Below, piece by piece: positions 50,067 to 55,982 of a DNA stretch of 55,982 nucleotides; the stretch's first letter is position 1; each line of letters begins with the position of its first letter. Source of the DNA: Candidatus Woesearchaeota archaeon (lineage in GTDB: Archaea; Nanobdellota; Nanobdellia; Woesearchaeales; SM23-78). The notes under the pieces are model-generated. The model made no database searches. It saw nothing but the letters and a program-made list of their open reading frames with translations, and was not told where the DNA came from. The position numbers and the translations under genes are program-made. The stretch lies in the NCBI GenBank assembly GCA_016935175.1, contig JAFGRK010000030.1, positions 1 to 55,982 of the forward strand, written 5' to 3'.

Positions 50067-50303
50067 ATGAACAAGATAAAAGTTTACTCAACACCAACAT
50101 GCCCTTACTGCACCATGGCAAAGGACTTCCTTAAGCAGAAGAAAGTGGAGTTCGAGGACGTGGACGTGTCCAAGGACAGGGACGCAGCCATGGAGATGAT
50201 AGATAAGTCAGGCCAGATGGGAGTGCCTGTGCTGGACATCAAAGGCAAGATAATAATAGGGTTCAATGTGCCGGAGATAGAGAGTGCATTGAAGGAGAAA
50301 TAA
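50067..50303 (+). CDS. Glutaredoxin-like thiol oxidoreductase
   Basis: This 78-aa protein has the thioredoxin-fold active site STPTCPYCTMAKDFLK (CPYC at residues 12-15) and the cis-proline MGVPVLDIKGKIIIGF. It fits NrdH/Grx-type glutaredoxins of anaerobes. A TATATATAC promoter and GAGGTATT precede the ATG, so it may have its own transcript. It would supply reducing equivalents to the sulfoxide reductases downstream; that is inference. Confidence 0.9.
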   Translation: MNKIKVYSTPTCPYCTMAKDFLKQKKVEFEDVDVSKDRDAAMEMIDKSGQMGVPVLDIKGKIIIGFNVPEIESALKEK

Positions 50304-50334
50304 ACCTGAATAAAAAATTTGAAGGTGATGCGAA

Positions 50335-50709
50335 ATGACAGAGCTAAACCAAGTGTATAAGTGCAACATATGCGGGAACATTGTTGAGATGGTGCATGCA
50401 GGGGTAGGGGAGCTTGTCTGCTGCGGACAGCCAATGAAGCTAATGAAAGAGAACACAGTGGACGCTTCGCAGGAGAAGCACGTGCCAGTGATAGAGAAGA
50501 CAGAGAAAGGGTTCAAGGTAAAGGTAGGGAGTGTGCCCCACCCAATGGAATCATCCCATTACATAGAGTGGATTGAATTGATTGCTGATGGCAAGGCTTA
50601 CAGGCAACATCTCAAGCCAGGAGACAAGCCAGAAGCAGAGTTCTGCATAAAGGCAGCTAAGGTCACAGCAAGGGAATACTGTAACCTGCACGGCTTGTGG
50701 AAGGCATGA
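50335..50709 (+). CDS. dfx: Superoxide reductase (desulfoferrodoxin)
   Basis: This 124-aa two-centre enzyme has the desulforedoxin-type FeCys4 domain with C10, C13, C29 and C30 ([15 protein letters not shown]) and the catalytic Fe(His4Cys) centre with [22 protein letters not shown] and [10 protein letters not shown]. It reduces superoxide to H2O2, which rubrerythrin removes. It begins 31 bp after the glutaredoxin gene and its stop lies 3 bp before the next start, suggesting one transcript. Confidence 0.95.
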   Translation: MTELNQVYKCNICGNIVEMVHAGVGELVCCGQPMKLMKENTVDASQEKHVPVIEKTEKGFKVKVGSVPHPMESSHYIEWIELIADGKAYRQHLKPGDKPEAEFCIKAAKVTAREYCNLHGLWKA

Positions 50710-50711
50710 GA

Positions 50712-51122
50712 ATGGATGATAAAATCTTTTTTGGATTATTAGCTTCTTTGATATTATTTTTATTCTTAACAGGTTGCGCTGGCAAGCCCGCAGATGCAAA
50801 TCAGCCAGAGCAGCAAAACCAGCAAGTTAGCGGGCAACAACAACCAACAGGCCAAGAGACAGAAGAGCCGATAGCAAAGACATACACTCTAGAAGAAGTA
50901 GCTAAGCACAGCACCAAAGAGGATTGCTGGCTTCTTATAAGCGGAAAAGTCTATGATGTGACTAAGTATATAGGCTCACACCCAGGAGGGCAAGCCATTG
51001 TGCAAGGCTGCGGAAAGGATGCAACAGAGCTGTTTGAGACAAGGCCTATGGGCTCTGGAACGCCGCACTCTGAAAGGGCAAGGGCTAACTTGGACAAATA
51101 TTATATTGGAGAGGTGGAATAA
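50712..51122 (+). CDS. Cytochrome b5-like heme-binding lipoprotein
   Basis: The 136-aa protein has an N-terminal helix ending in a lipobox (FLTGC, C22), a Gln-rich linker, and a cytochrome b5 domain: TLEEVAKHSTKEDCWLLISGKVYDVT, HPGG (heme ligand H90) and a second ligand in TPHSERARANL (H119). It is exported and lipid-anchored on the outer face. ATGs at 50706 and 50712 are possible; the second has GGAAGG at good spacing. The next gene overlaps its stop (TAATG). Probably an electron carrier to the molybdopterin-type lipoprotein. Confidence 0.88.
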   Translation: MDDKIFFGLLASLILFLFLTGCAGKPADANQPEQQNQQVSGQQQPTGQETEEPIAKTYTLEEVAKHSTKEDCWLLISGKVYDVTKYIGSHPGGQAIVQGCGKDATELFETRPMGSGTPHSERARANLDKYYIGEVE

Positions 51123-51343
51123 TGGTGCTTGAGAACATAACCTATTTCCAGATTTTAGGCAAGCCCTTGATAATGTACGGAGGCATACTGACATTGCTTT
51201 TATTGCTGTTCACAGCAAGCATTGCAATACTTAACAAGAAAGGCATACACACTATCCCTTTCCAATGGCACCAGCGAATGGCAATAACCACAATAATATT
51301 TGCTTTGATCCATGGGATGCTTGGAGTGCTTGCCTACTTTTAG
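51122..51343 (+). CDS. Two-helix, two-histidine membrane protein
   Basis: This 73-aa protein has helices at about 17-37 and 53-72. H50 (FQWHQRM) and H64 (ALIHGML) lie about 14 residues apart, spacing suited to heme ligation in a cytochrome b561/ferric-reductase-like minimal protein. It overlaps the cytochrome b5 stop by one base, implying translational coupling and a joint role in passing electrons across the membrane. Heme binding is inference from the histidines and context. Confidence 0.65.
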   Translation: MVLENITYFQILGKPLIMYGGILTLLLLLFTASIAILNKKGIHTIPFQWHQRMAITTIIFALIHGMLGVLAYF

Positions 51344-51377
51344 CAATTTGTGAGTAAGATGAGCAAGAGGGAATAAC

Positions 51378-52049
51378 ATGAAGAATGCAAAGCCATACGC
51401 AGTAGCAGCATTATTAGGCATGCTCTTATTCTCAGGCTGCGCTCCTAAGAGCAATCTTAGGAACACTGATGGCACCCAGGCTATAGAAGTCAGGAATTAC
51501 CAAGGGGAAAAGCTTGATTCAGTCAATGATTTCAGGGAAAACTCCATTAAAGGCCCGCAAGAAGTCAACATCTCTAGCTACCAGCTAGGCATTGAAGGGC
51601 TTGTTGAAAGCCCAAAGAACTTCAGCTATGAAGAGCTGCTCTCCTGTCCATCCCAGCAAAAAGTCACCACCCTGCATTGCGTCGAGGGATGGGCTACCAA
51701 GATACTATGGGAAGGAGTGAAGCTAGAGGACTTATTGGCAGAAACAGGCATCAAACCAGGAGCCAATACAGTAATCTTTAGGGCTTATGATGGCTACTCA
51801 ACATCATTGCCGTTGCAATACATAAAGGACAATGATATCATGCTCGCGTATAAGATGAACAATGCCACTCTCCTTCCACAAAGAGGATTCCCATTGCAGC
51901 TAGTGGCAGAGGACAAGTGGGGCTACAAGTGGATTAAGTGGGTTACTAGCATTGAGCTTTCAGACAACTCAAGCTTTAAGGGATTTTGGGAAAGGCAAGG
52001 CTACAGCAACAACGGAGACCTCAAAGGGCCAATGTTCGATAGGAGATGA
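51378..52049 (+). CDS. Molybdopterin-type oxidoreductase lipoprotein (MsrP/sulfite-oxidase fold)
   Basis: This 223-aa protein has a lipobox (FSGC, C21) and the oxidoreductase molybdopterin-binding domain: YQLGIEGLVESPKNFSYEEL, TTLHCVEGW with the Mo-ligand cysteine C101, and GFPLQLVAEDKWGYKWIKWV. This fold includes MsrP (YedY), which reduces periplasmic methionine sulfoxide using a membrane heme partner. MsrP is usually about 300 aa with a Tat signal; here it is a short lipoprotein with no twin-arginine. Location beside MsrB and MsrA supports a sulfoxide-repair role. Confidence 0.8.
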   Translation: MKNAKPYAVAALLGMLLFSGCAPKSNLRNTDGTQAIEVRNYQGEKLDSVNDFRENSIKGPQEVNISSYQLGIEGLVESPKNFSYEELLSCPSQQKVTTLHCVEGWATKILWEGVKLEDLLAETGIKPGANTVIFRAYDGYSTSLPLQYIKDNDIMLAYKMNNATLLPQRGFPLQLVAEDKWGYKWIKWVTSIELSDNSSFKGFWERQGYSNNGDLKGPMFDRR

Positions 52050-52097
52050 GCATCCCTCCATGACCATATATGGTGTTTATCATACACGGTGTTTAAA

Positions 52098-52487
52098 ATG
52101 AAAGCAGACAAATGGAAGAAAAAGCTTTCACCAGAAAAATATCATATTCTAAGGGAAAAGGGTACTGAAGCACCTTTCTTTGGAAAATATGTGATGTTTA
52201 ACAAGGAAGGAAAATATATGTGCGCTGCCTGCGGAAATGAGCTTTTCCCCTCTGACACCAAGTTCAATTCTCTTTGCGGCTGGCCAAGCTTCTATGAAGC
52301 TAAAAAAGGTGCTGTTAAGCTCAAAGAGGATGATAGCCATGGAATGCGCAGGACAGAGGTGCTTTGCAAAAAGTGCGGCAGCCATCTTGGCCATGTTTTT
52401 GATGACGGGCCAAAGCCCACAGGCAAGAGGTTCTGCATTAATTCACTAGCGCTTGATTTCAAAGAAAATGCCAAGGGAAAAAAATGA
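52098..52487 (+). CDS. msrB: Methionine-R-sulfoxide reductase MsrB
   Basis: This 129-aa enzyme repairs R-methionine sulfoxide. Zinc cysteines C42, C45, C90 and C93 (CAAC, CKKC) are present, and the catalytic cysteine is C113 in RFCINS; C60 in LCGWPSF is a possible resolving cysteine. An in-frame GTG nine bases earlier is an alternative start. It overlaps msrA by four bases (ATGA) and has no export signal, so it acts in the cytoplasm. Confidence 0.94.
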   Translation: MKADKWKKKLSPEKYHILREKGTEAPFFGKYVMFNKEGKYMCAACGNELFPSDTKFNSLCGWPSFYEAKKGAVKLKEDDSHGMRRTEVLCKKCGSHLGHVFDDGPKPTGKRFCINSLALDFKENAKGKK

Positions 52488-52981
52488 GGCGGAAAAAAAT
52501 CTCTCAGAACGCTCTGCAAAAAGCCTGCTTTGGGACAGGGTGCTTCTGGCATGTGGAAGCAGAGTTCAGAAAAGTGAAAGGAGTAGAGGACACTGCTGTA
52601 GGATTCATGGGAGGAAGGCTTGAGAATCCCTCATACAAGGATGTCTGCAGCCATACAACAGGCCACGCAGAGGTATGCCTTGTTGAATTCAACCCAAATA
52701 AGGTCTCTTATGACAAATTACTGGATGTATTCTGGAAAGTACATGACCCTACACAGCTGAACAGGCAAGGGGTTGATGTTGGAGACCAGTACAGGAGTGT
52801 TATTTTCTACTATGATAAAACCCAAAGAAAGTCAGCTATCGAATCAATGAAAAAGGAGCAGAAGAAATATAAACAAGCCATTGTCACGCAGGCTCTTCCT
52901 GCAGCCACATTTTACAAGGCAGAAGAATATCATCAGAGATATTTTGATAAGAATCATGTAGCAGCGTGTGGGTTAAGATGA
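52484..52981 (+). CDS. msrA: Methionine-S-sulfoxide reductase MsrA
   Basis: This 165-aa enzyme repairs S-methionine sulfoxide. The catalytic motif [10 protein letters not shown] (C20) and [14 protein letters not shown], followed by [19 protein letters not shown] and AEEYHQRYF, define the family. Translationally coupled to msrB upstream and to the FNR-like gene downstream (ATGA at 52978). Cysteines later in the protein (AACGLR end) may act as resolving residues. Confidence 0.95.
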   Translation: MRRKKISQNALQKACFGTGCFWHVEAEFRKVKGVEDTAVGFMGGRLENPSYKDVCSHTTGHAEVCLVEFNPNKVSYDKLLDVFWKVHDPTQLNRQGVDVGDQYRSVIFYYDKTQRKSAIESMKKEQKKYKQAIVTQALPAATFYKAEEYHQRYFDKNHVAACGLR

Positions 52982-53688
52982 AAGCCAGCATCACAGATAA
53001 GAAGGAGATTGCCAAAGGCACATTGCTCGTGGAGTTTGAGCTCTATGGCACAAAGGCTTACTTCAAGCCAGGCCAGTTCTGCTCTGTCAAGCTGCTCAAC
53101 CCTCCTTATACTGATGAGAAAGGCAGCCAAAGGATTTTCTCAATAGTCAGCTCTCCCAATGAAAAAGGTTCTATCACTATTGCAACCAGGGTTTCTGGCA
53201 GCGCTTTCAAGAGATCGCTTGCTGAGCTTAGCGCTGGTTCTGAAGTCGAGATCAGCGATGCCATGGGAGAGTTCACTTTGCCAGAGGACAAGGACAAGCA
53301 AGTAGTTTTTATCACAGGAGGCATAGGCATCACCCCTTTCATGAGCATGCTAAGGTATGTACAGGAGCAAAAGCTTGATTACAAAATAACTTTGATTTAC
53401 TCAAATCGTGACAAGGATTCAACTGCGTTCTTTGATGAGCTAGCTATGATGAGCAGGGAGATGAAAAAGAACTTCAGGCTAGTCATGACCATGACTGATG
53501 ACGGGGAATGGCAAGGGGAGAAGCAAAGGATTGATGCGAAGTTCATTAAGGACTATGTGAAAGGTATTGACAATTCAATTTTCATGATGGCAGGCCCGCC
53601 GGGAATGGTTGATGAGATGGTTAAGACGCTCAAGGGCATGGGTGTGAAAGAGGAAAATATAAGAACAGACAGCTTTGCCGGCTATTAA
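52978..53688 (+). CDS. Ferredoxin-NADP reductase-like flavoprotein
   Basis: This 236-aa protein has the FAD-binding QRIFSIVSSP motif (R-x-F-S), the NAD(P) GGIGITPFMSML loop, YSNRDKDSTAFFDEL and the end MMAGPPGMVDEMVKTL, as in FNR-like reductases without an Fe-S domain. Its ATG overlaps the msrA stop, so it is in the same operon and may feed electrons to the heme and molybdopterin-type proteins or a thiol system. No 2Fe-2S cysteine cluster is present. Confidence 0.88.
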   Translation: MKASITDKKEIAKGTLLVEFELYGTKAYFKPGQFCSVKLLNPPYTDEKGSQRIFSIVSSPNEKGSITIATRVSGSAFKRSLAELSAGSEVEISDAMGEFTLPEDKDKQVVFITGGIGITPFMSMLRYVQEQKLDYKITLIYSNRDKDSTAFFDELAMMSREMKKNFRLVMTMTDDGEWQGEKQRIDAKFIKDYVKGIDNSIFMMAGPPGMVDEMVKTLKGMGVKEENIRTDSFAGY

Positions 53689-53715
53689 GATGATTAAGTT
53701 AGCGAGTGATGATTA

Positions 53716-54342
53716 ATGAAGGAATTAAGCGACAAGATAGACAATCTGAAAGCCAATGGTGTAAAGGCTCAGGTAGAGACTAGGCTTGAGGAATTCGAGG
53801 CTTTAGGCAAAAAGCCAAGCCAGGAGCTATTTAAGGAGATGTGCTTTTGCATACTCACTGCCAATTCATCTGCAAAGAAGTGCATGGAGATACAGCAGAG
53901 CATAGATAATGGCTTTTTGGGCTTGCCAAAGGAGAAGCTTGCTGCAAAGCTAAAAGAGCTAGGCTACAGGTTCCCAAACAAGAGAGCAGAGTACATCTCA
54001 GAGGCAAGGAAGCACAAGGACAGCCTGAGAAAAGTGATTGAGGCAGCAAATGATGAGGCTGACTTAAGGCAGTGGCTAGTTAAGAATGTGAAAGGCCTGG
54101 GCTACAAGGAAGCAAGCCATTTCCTGAGGAATATTGGCTTCAAGGGCTCTGCAATCCTGGATTTCCACATCATTGATATTCTTGATGAGCACAAGCTGAT
54201 ACAAAGGCCCAAGAGCCTGACACCAAAGAAGTATCTTGAGATTGAGAATGAACTCAAGAAAATCGGGCAGAAGCTTAACCTGAACATGGCAGAGCTAGAC
54301 CTTTACCTGTGGTGCGCAGAGACAGGGACTGTGCTGAAATAG
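53716..54342 (+). CDS. ogg: 8-oxoguanine DNA glycosylase/lyase (Ogg2-type)
   Basis: The 208-aa protein has the archaeal Ogg pattern: LFKEMCFCILTANSSAKKC at the N-terminus, KGLGYKEASHFLRNIGF (helix-hairpin-helix with the catalytic lysine) and AILDFHIIDIL with the catalytic aspartate. It removes 8-oxoguanine and cleaves at the abasic site. Lacks an Fe-S cluster. It lies 27 bp after the flavoprotein gene, extending the oxidative-damage theme of the cluster. Confidence 0.92.
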   Translation: MKELSDKIDNLKANGVKAQVETRLEEFEALGKKPSQELFKEMCFCILTANSSAKKCMEIQQSIDNGFLGLPKEKLAAKLKELGYRFPNKRAEYISEARKHKDSLRKVIEAANDEADLRQWLVKNVKGLGYKEASHFLRNIGFKGSAILDFHIIDILDEHKLIQRPKSLTPKKYLEIENELKKIGQKLNLNMAELDLYLWCAETGTVLK

Positions 54343-54397
54343 TATTAAGCATTGTTTTCAGTTAACTTTTTATACTTCTAACCCATATTATTCCCTT

Positions 54398-55060
54398 ATG
54401 AAGCTTCACATCTACTTGTTCAGGCACGGGCAGAGCTATTTTAACAGGGAAAAGAAGTTCACTGGATGGATTGACTCAGGCCTCACGCCTAAAGGGGTTG
54501 AGGATGCTAAGAAAGTGGCTGAGAAGCTGAAAGGCAAAAGGATTGATGTGGCTTTCCAGACTCATCTATCAAGGTCAAAGGACACCTTAAAGAACGTTCT
54601 TAAGTATCATCCTGAGTGCAAGGTGATAATCACTAATGACAAGATGCTAGAGAGGAATTACGGCTCATTATGCGGCCTGTCACATGAGTCATTGGTGTCA
54701 GTAAAAGGGAAAGAGCTGTACAACTCCCTTGTGAAGAGCAAGAAGATACCTCTGATGAAAGGCTTTGACAAGGCTCACATGATAGAATTGCTAGGGACTG
54801 CTTACAAACAGATGATAAGAAGAAGCTACAACGTCCCTCCTCCAAATGGGGAGAGCGTTGCAATGGTAAGGGAAAGAGTGATGAGCTTCATCAAGGAATT
54901 AGTTGCTTTCATGAAAAGAGAGAAAGTCAATGTTGCTATTTCTGCCCATGGGAACTCAATGAGGCCTTTCAGGCAATATTTTGAGAAGCTCACAGTGAAG
55001 GAAATGATGGAGCTAGAGAACCCCTGGGATGACTACTTTGAGTACGTAATTGAGGCTTGA
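54398..55060 (+). CDS. gpmA: Phosphoglycerate mutase (histidine phosphatase family)
   Basis: This 220-aa protein has the catalytic LFRHGQSYFNREKKFTGWID start (RHG with the phosphorylated His), ERNYGSLCGLSHE, a PPPNGESVAMVRERV segment, and SAHGNSMRPF with the second histidine. The ERxYG and PPP(N)GES features match cofactor-dependent phosphoglycerate mutase rather than generic phosphatases. Most archaea use the cofactor-independent enzyme, so this may be acquired. TTTTTATACTT about 25 nt before the ATG suggests a leaderless message. Confidence 0.88.
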   Translation: MKLHIYLFRHGQSYFNREKKFTGWIDSGLTPKGVEDAKKVAEKLKGKRIDVAFQTHLSRSKDTLKNVLKYHPECKVIITNDKMLERNYGSLCGLSHESLVSVKGKELYNSLVKSKKIPLMKGFDKAHMIELLGTAYKQMIRRSYNVPPPNGESVAMVRERVMSFIKELVAFMKREKVNVAISAHGNSMRPFRQYFEKLTVKEMMELENPWDDYFEYVIEA

Positions 55061-55117
55061 TTGGGATATATTGCATAAACTTTTTATATACTAATTCTCC
55101 ACTATAATCCTGCAACG

Positions 55118-55982
55118 ATGGCTAGGGATTTAATCAAGAAAATAGTGATTGGCGGAGCTATAATCCTGTCAACAGCCCTTCCAGTGCTGGGGAAGGATGG
55201 AAATCCCTTGAAGCAGCCTGAGAAAAAGCCAATAGAAAGGGTTGTGATGCTCTCTAAGAGCGCCCCATTTGTTGATAGCAAGTACAGGCTGGCAAAAAAA
55301 GAGCAGGATTTTCTGATAGGCCTCGAAGAGCTCAACTACAAGCTGGAAAAGGACGGGCTTGGGAAAGACCGGGTTCTGGACTATTACTCAAAAAACAGGG
55401 TGGAGCGCCAAGGGGATATAATCAATTATTTCACTAGGAATCCTGAAAGGAGGGCGGCTGCCAGTAAGCTCACTTATTCCCGCTACAGGAAGCTTCTTGG
55501 CCTTGACGAGAAAATAAAGTCTGCTCCTGATTTCTTTGAGGAATACCAGGATTTTCTGATGCAAGCTTCGGAGAAGTATTCGGTTCCTCCTAGCATAATA
55601 GCATCGATAATAGGTGTTGAGTCAGACTTTTCCAAGAACAAGGGCAAATATCCTGCTTTTGACGCCTTAGCATCACTTTATATCACTTCTAAAAAGGATT
55701 TTGCTTATCGTGAGCTTAAGGAGCTTCTGAGATTCTGTGATACGAGAGATAGGAAGCTTGATGATTTCATATCGTCTTATGCCGAGACTATTGGATTGAC
55801 TCCATTAATTCACTCTATTTATACAGGGTTAAAGGAATTCCTAGCATTCTTTGATACTAAAGATCAGATACTTAATGAGCTCACATCCTCATACGCAGGA
55901 GCCATTGGCTGGGCACCATTAATTCACTATACTTATACAGGGTTAAAGGAATTCCTAGCATTCTTTGATACTAAAGATCAGA
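55118..55982 (+). CDS. MltB-like lytic transglycosylase (partial, with internal tandem repeat)
   Basis: The gene runs off the right edge. A signal peptide (IVIGGAIILSTALPVLG) precedes a helical region and then the MltB-type motif VPPSIIASIIGVESDFSKNKG with the catalytic glutamate near residue 168, KYPAFDALASL, and SYAGAIGW, which in true MltB continues into QFMP. Here the SYAGAIGW segment is part of a 38-residue unit repeated at least twice. MltB cleaves peptidoglycan glycan strands, a substrate archaea lack, so action on bacterial walls, or a new role, is implied. A promoter TTTTTATATAC lies about 25-35 nt upstream. Confidence 0.8.
   Translation, partial: MARDLIKKIVIGGAIILSTALPVLGKDGNPLKQPEKKPIERVVMLSKSAPFVDSKYRLAKKEQDFLIGLEELNYKLEKDGLGKDRVLDYYSKNRVERQGDIINYFTRNPERRAAASKLTYSRYRKLLGLDEKIKSAPDFFEEYQDFLMQASEKYSVPPSIIASIIGVESDFSKNKGKYPAFDALASLYITSKKDFAYRELKELLRFCDTRDRKLDDFISSYAETIGLTPLIHSIYTGLKEFLAFFDTKDQILNELTSSYAGAIGWAPLIHYTYTGLKEFLAFFDTKDQ
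55802..55982 (+). repeat. 114-bp in-frame tandem repeat in the MltB-like gene
   Basis: CCATTAATTCACT occurs at 55802 and again at 55916, 114 bp (38 codons) apart; the following roughly 65 bp are nearly identical up to the window edge. Upstream sequence (RFCDTRDRKLDDFISSYAET) looks like an older diverged unit. Confidence 0.85.

Noticed and set aside
55802-55982. Diversity-generating retroelement variable repeat
   Set aside because: The repeats are tandem and adjacent, differences are not concentrated at adenines, and no reverse transcriptase is visible.

Overview
The window is a gene-dense chromosomal segment of an archaeon, most likely a DPANN lineage close to Woesearchaeota/Nanoarchaeota. 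Archaeal markers are ribosomal protein eL33 (L35Ae), prefoldin alpha, deoxyhypusine synthase, an Lhr-type helicase, Rad50, a METTL5-like rRNA methylase, ZPR1, XerA, tRNA introns bounded by bulge-helix-bulge (BHB) motifs, and TATA boxes about 25 nt upstream of apparently leaderless starts. Several genes look bacterial in origin: S-adenosylmethionine synthetase, methionine sulfoxide reductases, a one-chain transketolase and an MltB-like lytic transglycosylase.

Layout. 0-4.1 kb: ZPR1 tail, a DUF3800-like protein, a DUF192 lipoprotein, MetK and a Mre11-related phosphoesterase. 4.17-5.70 kb: a 1.5-kb AT-rich cassette of two PD-(D/E)XK nuclease genes lying between 16-bp direct repeats, one of which is the 3' end of a doubly interrupted tRNA-Gln gene. 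6-14.3 kb: radical SAM protein, Rad50 and cell-surface proteins. 14.5-19.4 kb: tRNA-Tyr, a circularly permuted GTPase, YihY, an anchored kinase-like protein, an rRNA methylase and an HTH protein. 19.6-29.3 kb is the least recognisable part: XerA, coiled-coil proteins, a PadR regulator with three 9-bp iterons at exact 32-bp spacing, a gene-poor stretch with four copies of a 20-bp direct repeat, then an operon of a four-helix membrane protein, a small anchored protein, a 1264-aa Ig-like protein and a helical protein.

29.4-47.9 kb is housekeeping: eL33, an endonuclease IV-like TIM barrel, glutamate dehydrogenase, Lhr, FtsY, prefoldin, ScpA, tRNA-Val, endonuclease III, deoxyhypusine synthase and transketolase. 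48.5-54.3 kb is a redox-defence cluster: Fur with an adjacent Fur box, rubrerythrin, glutaredoxin, superoxide reductase, a cytochrome b5-like lipoprotein, a small two-His membrane protein, a molybdopterin-type lipoprotein, MsrB, MsrA, an FNR-like flavoprotein and an 8-oxoguanine glycosylase. The window ends inside an MltB-like gene with a 114-bp tandem repeat.

Two signals run through the whole window. All four tRNA genes (Gln, Pro, Tyr, Val) are interrupted, and three carry an intron at the same unusual T-loop position (59/60). At least eight intergenic elements of about 100-220 bp are bounded by 11-23-nt inverted arms that differ from copy to copy but share internal hairpin motifs. No rRNA genes or CRISPR arrays were seen.
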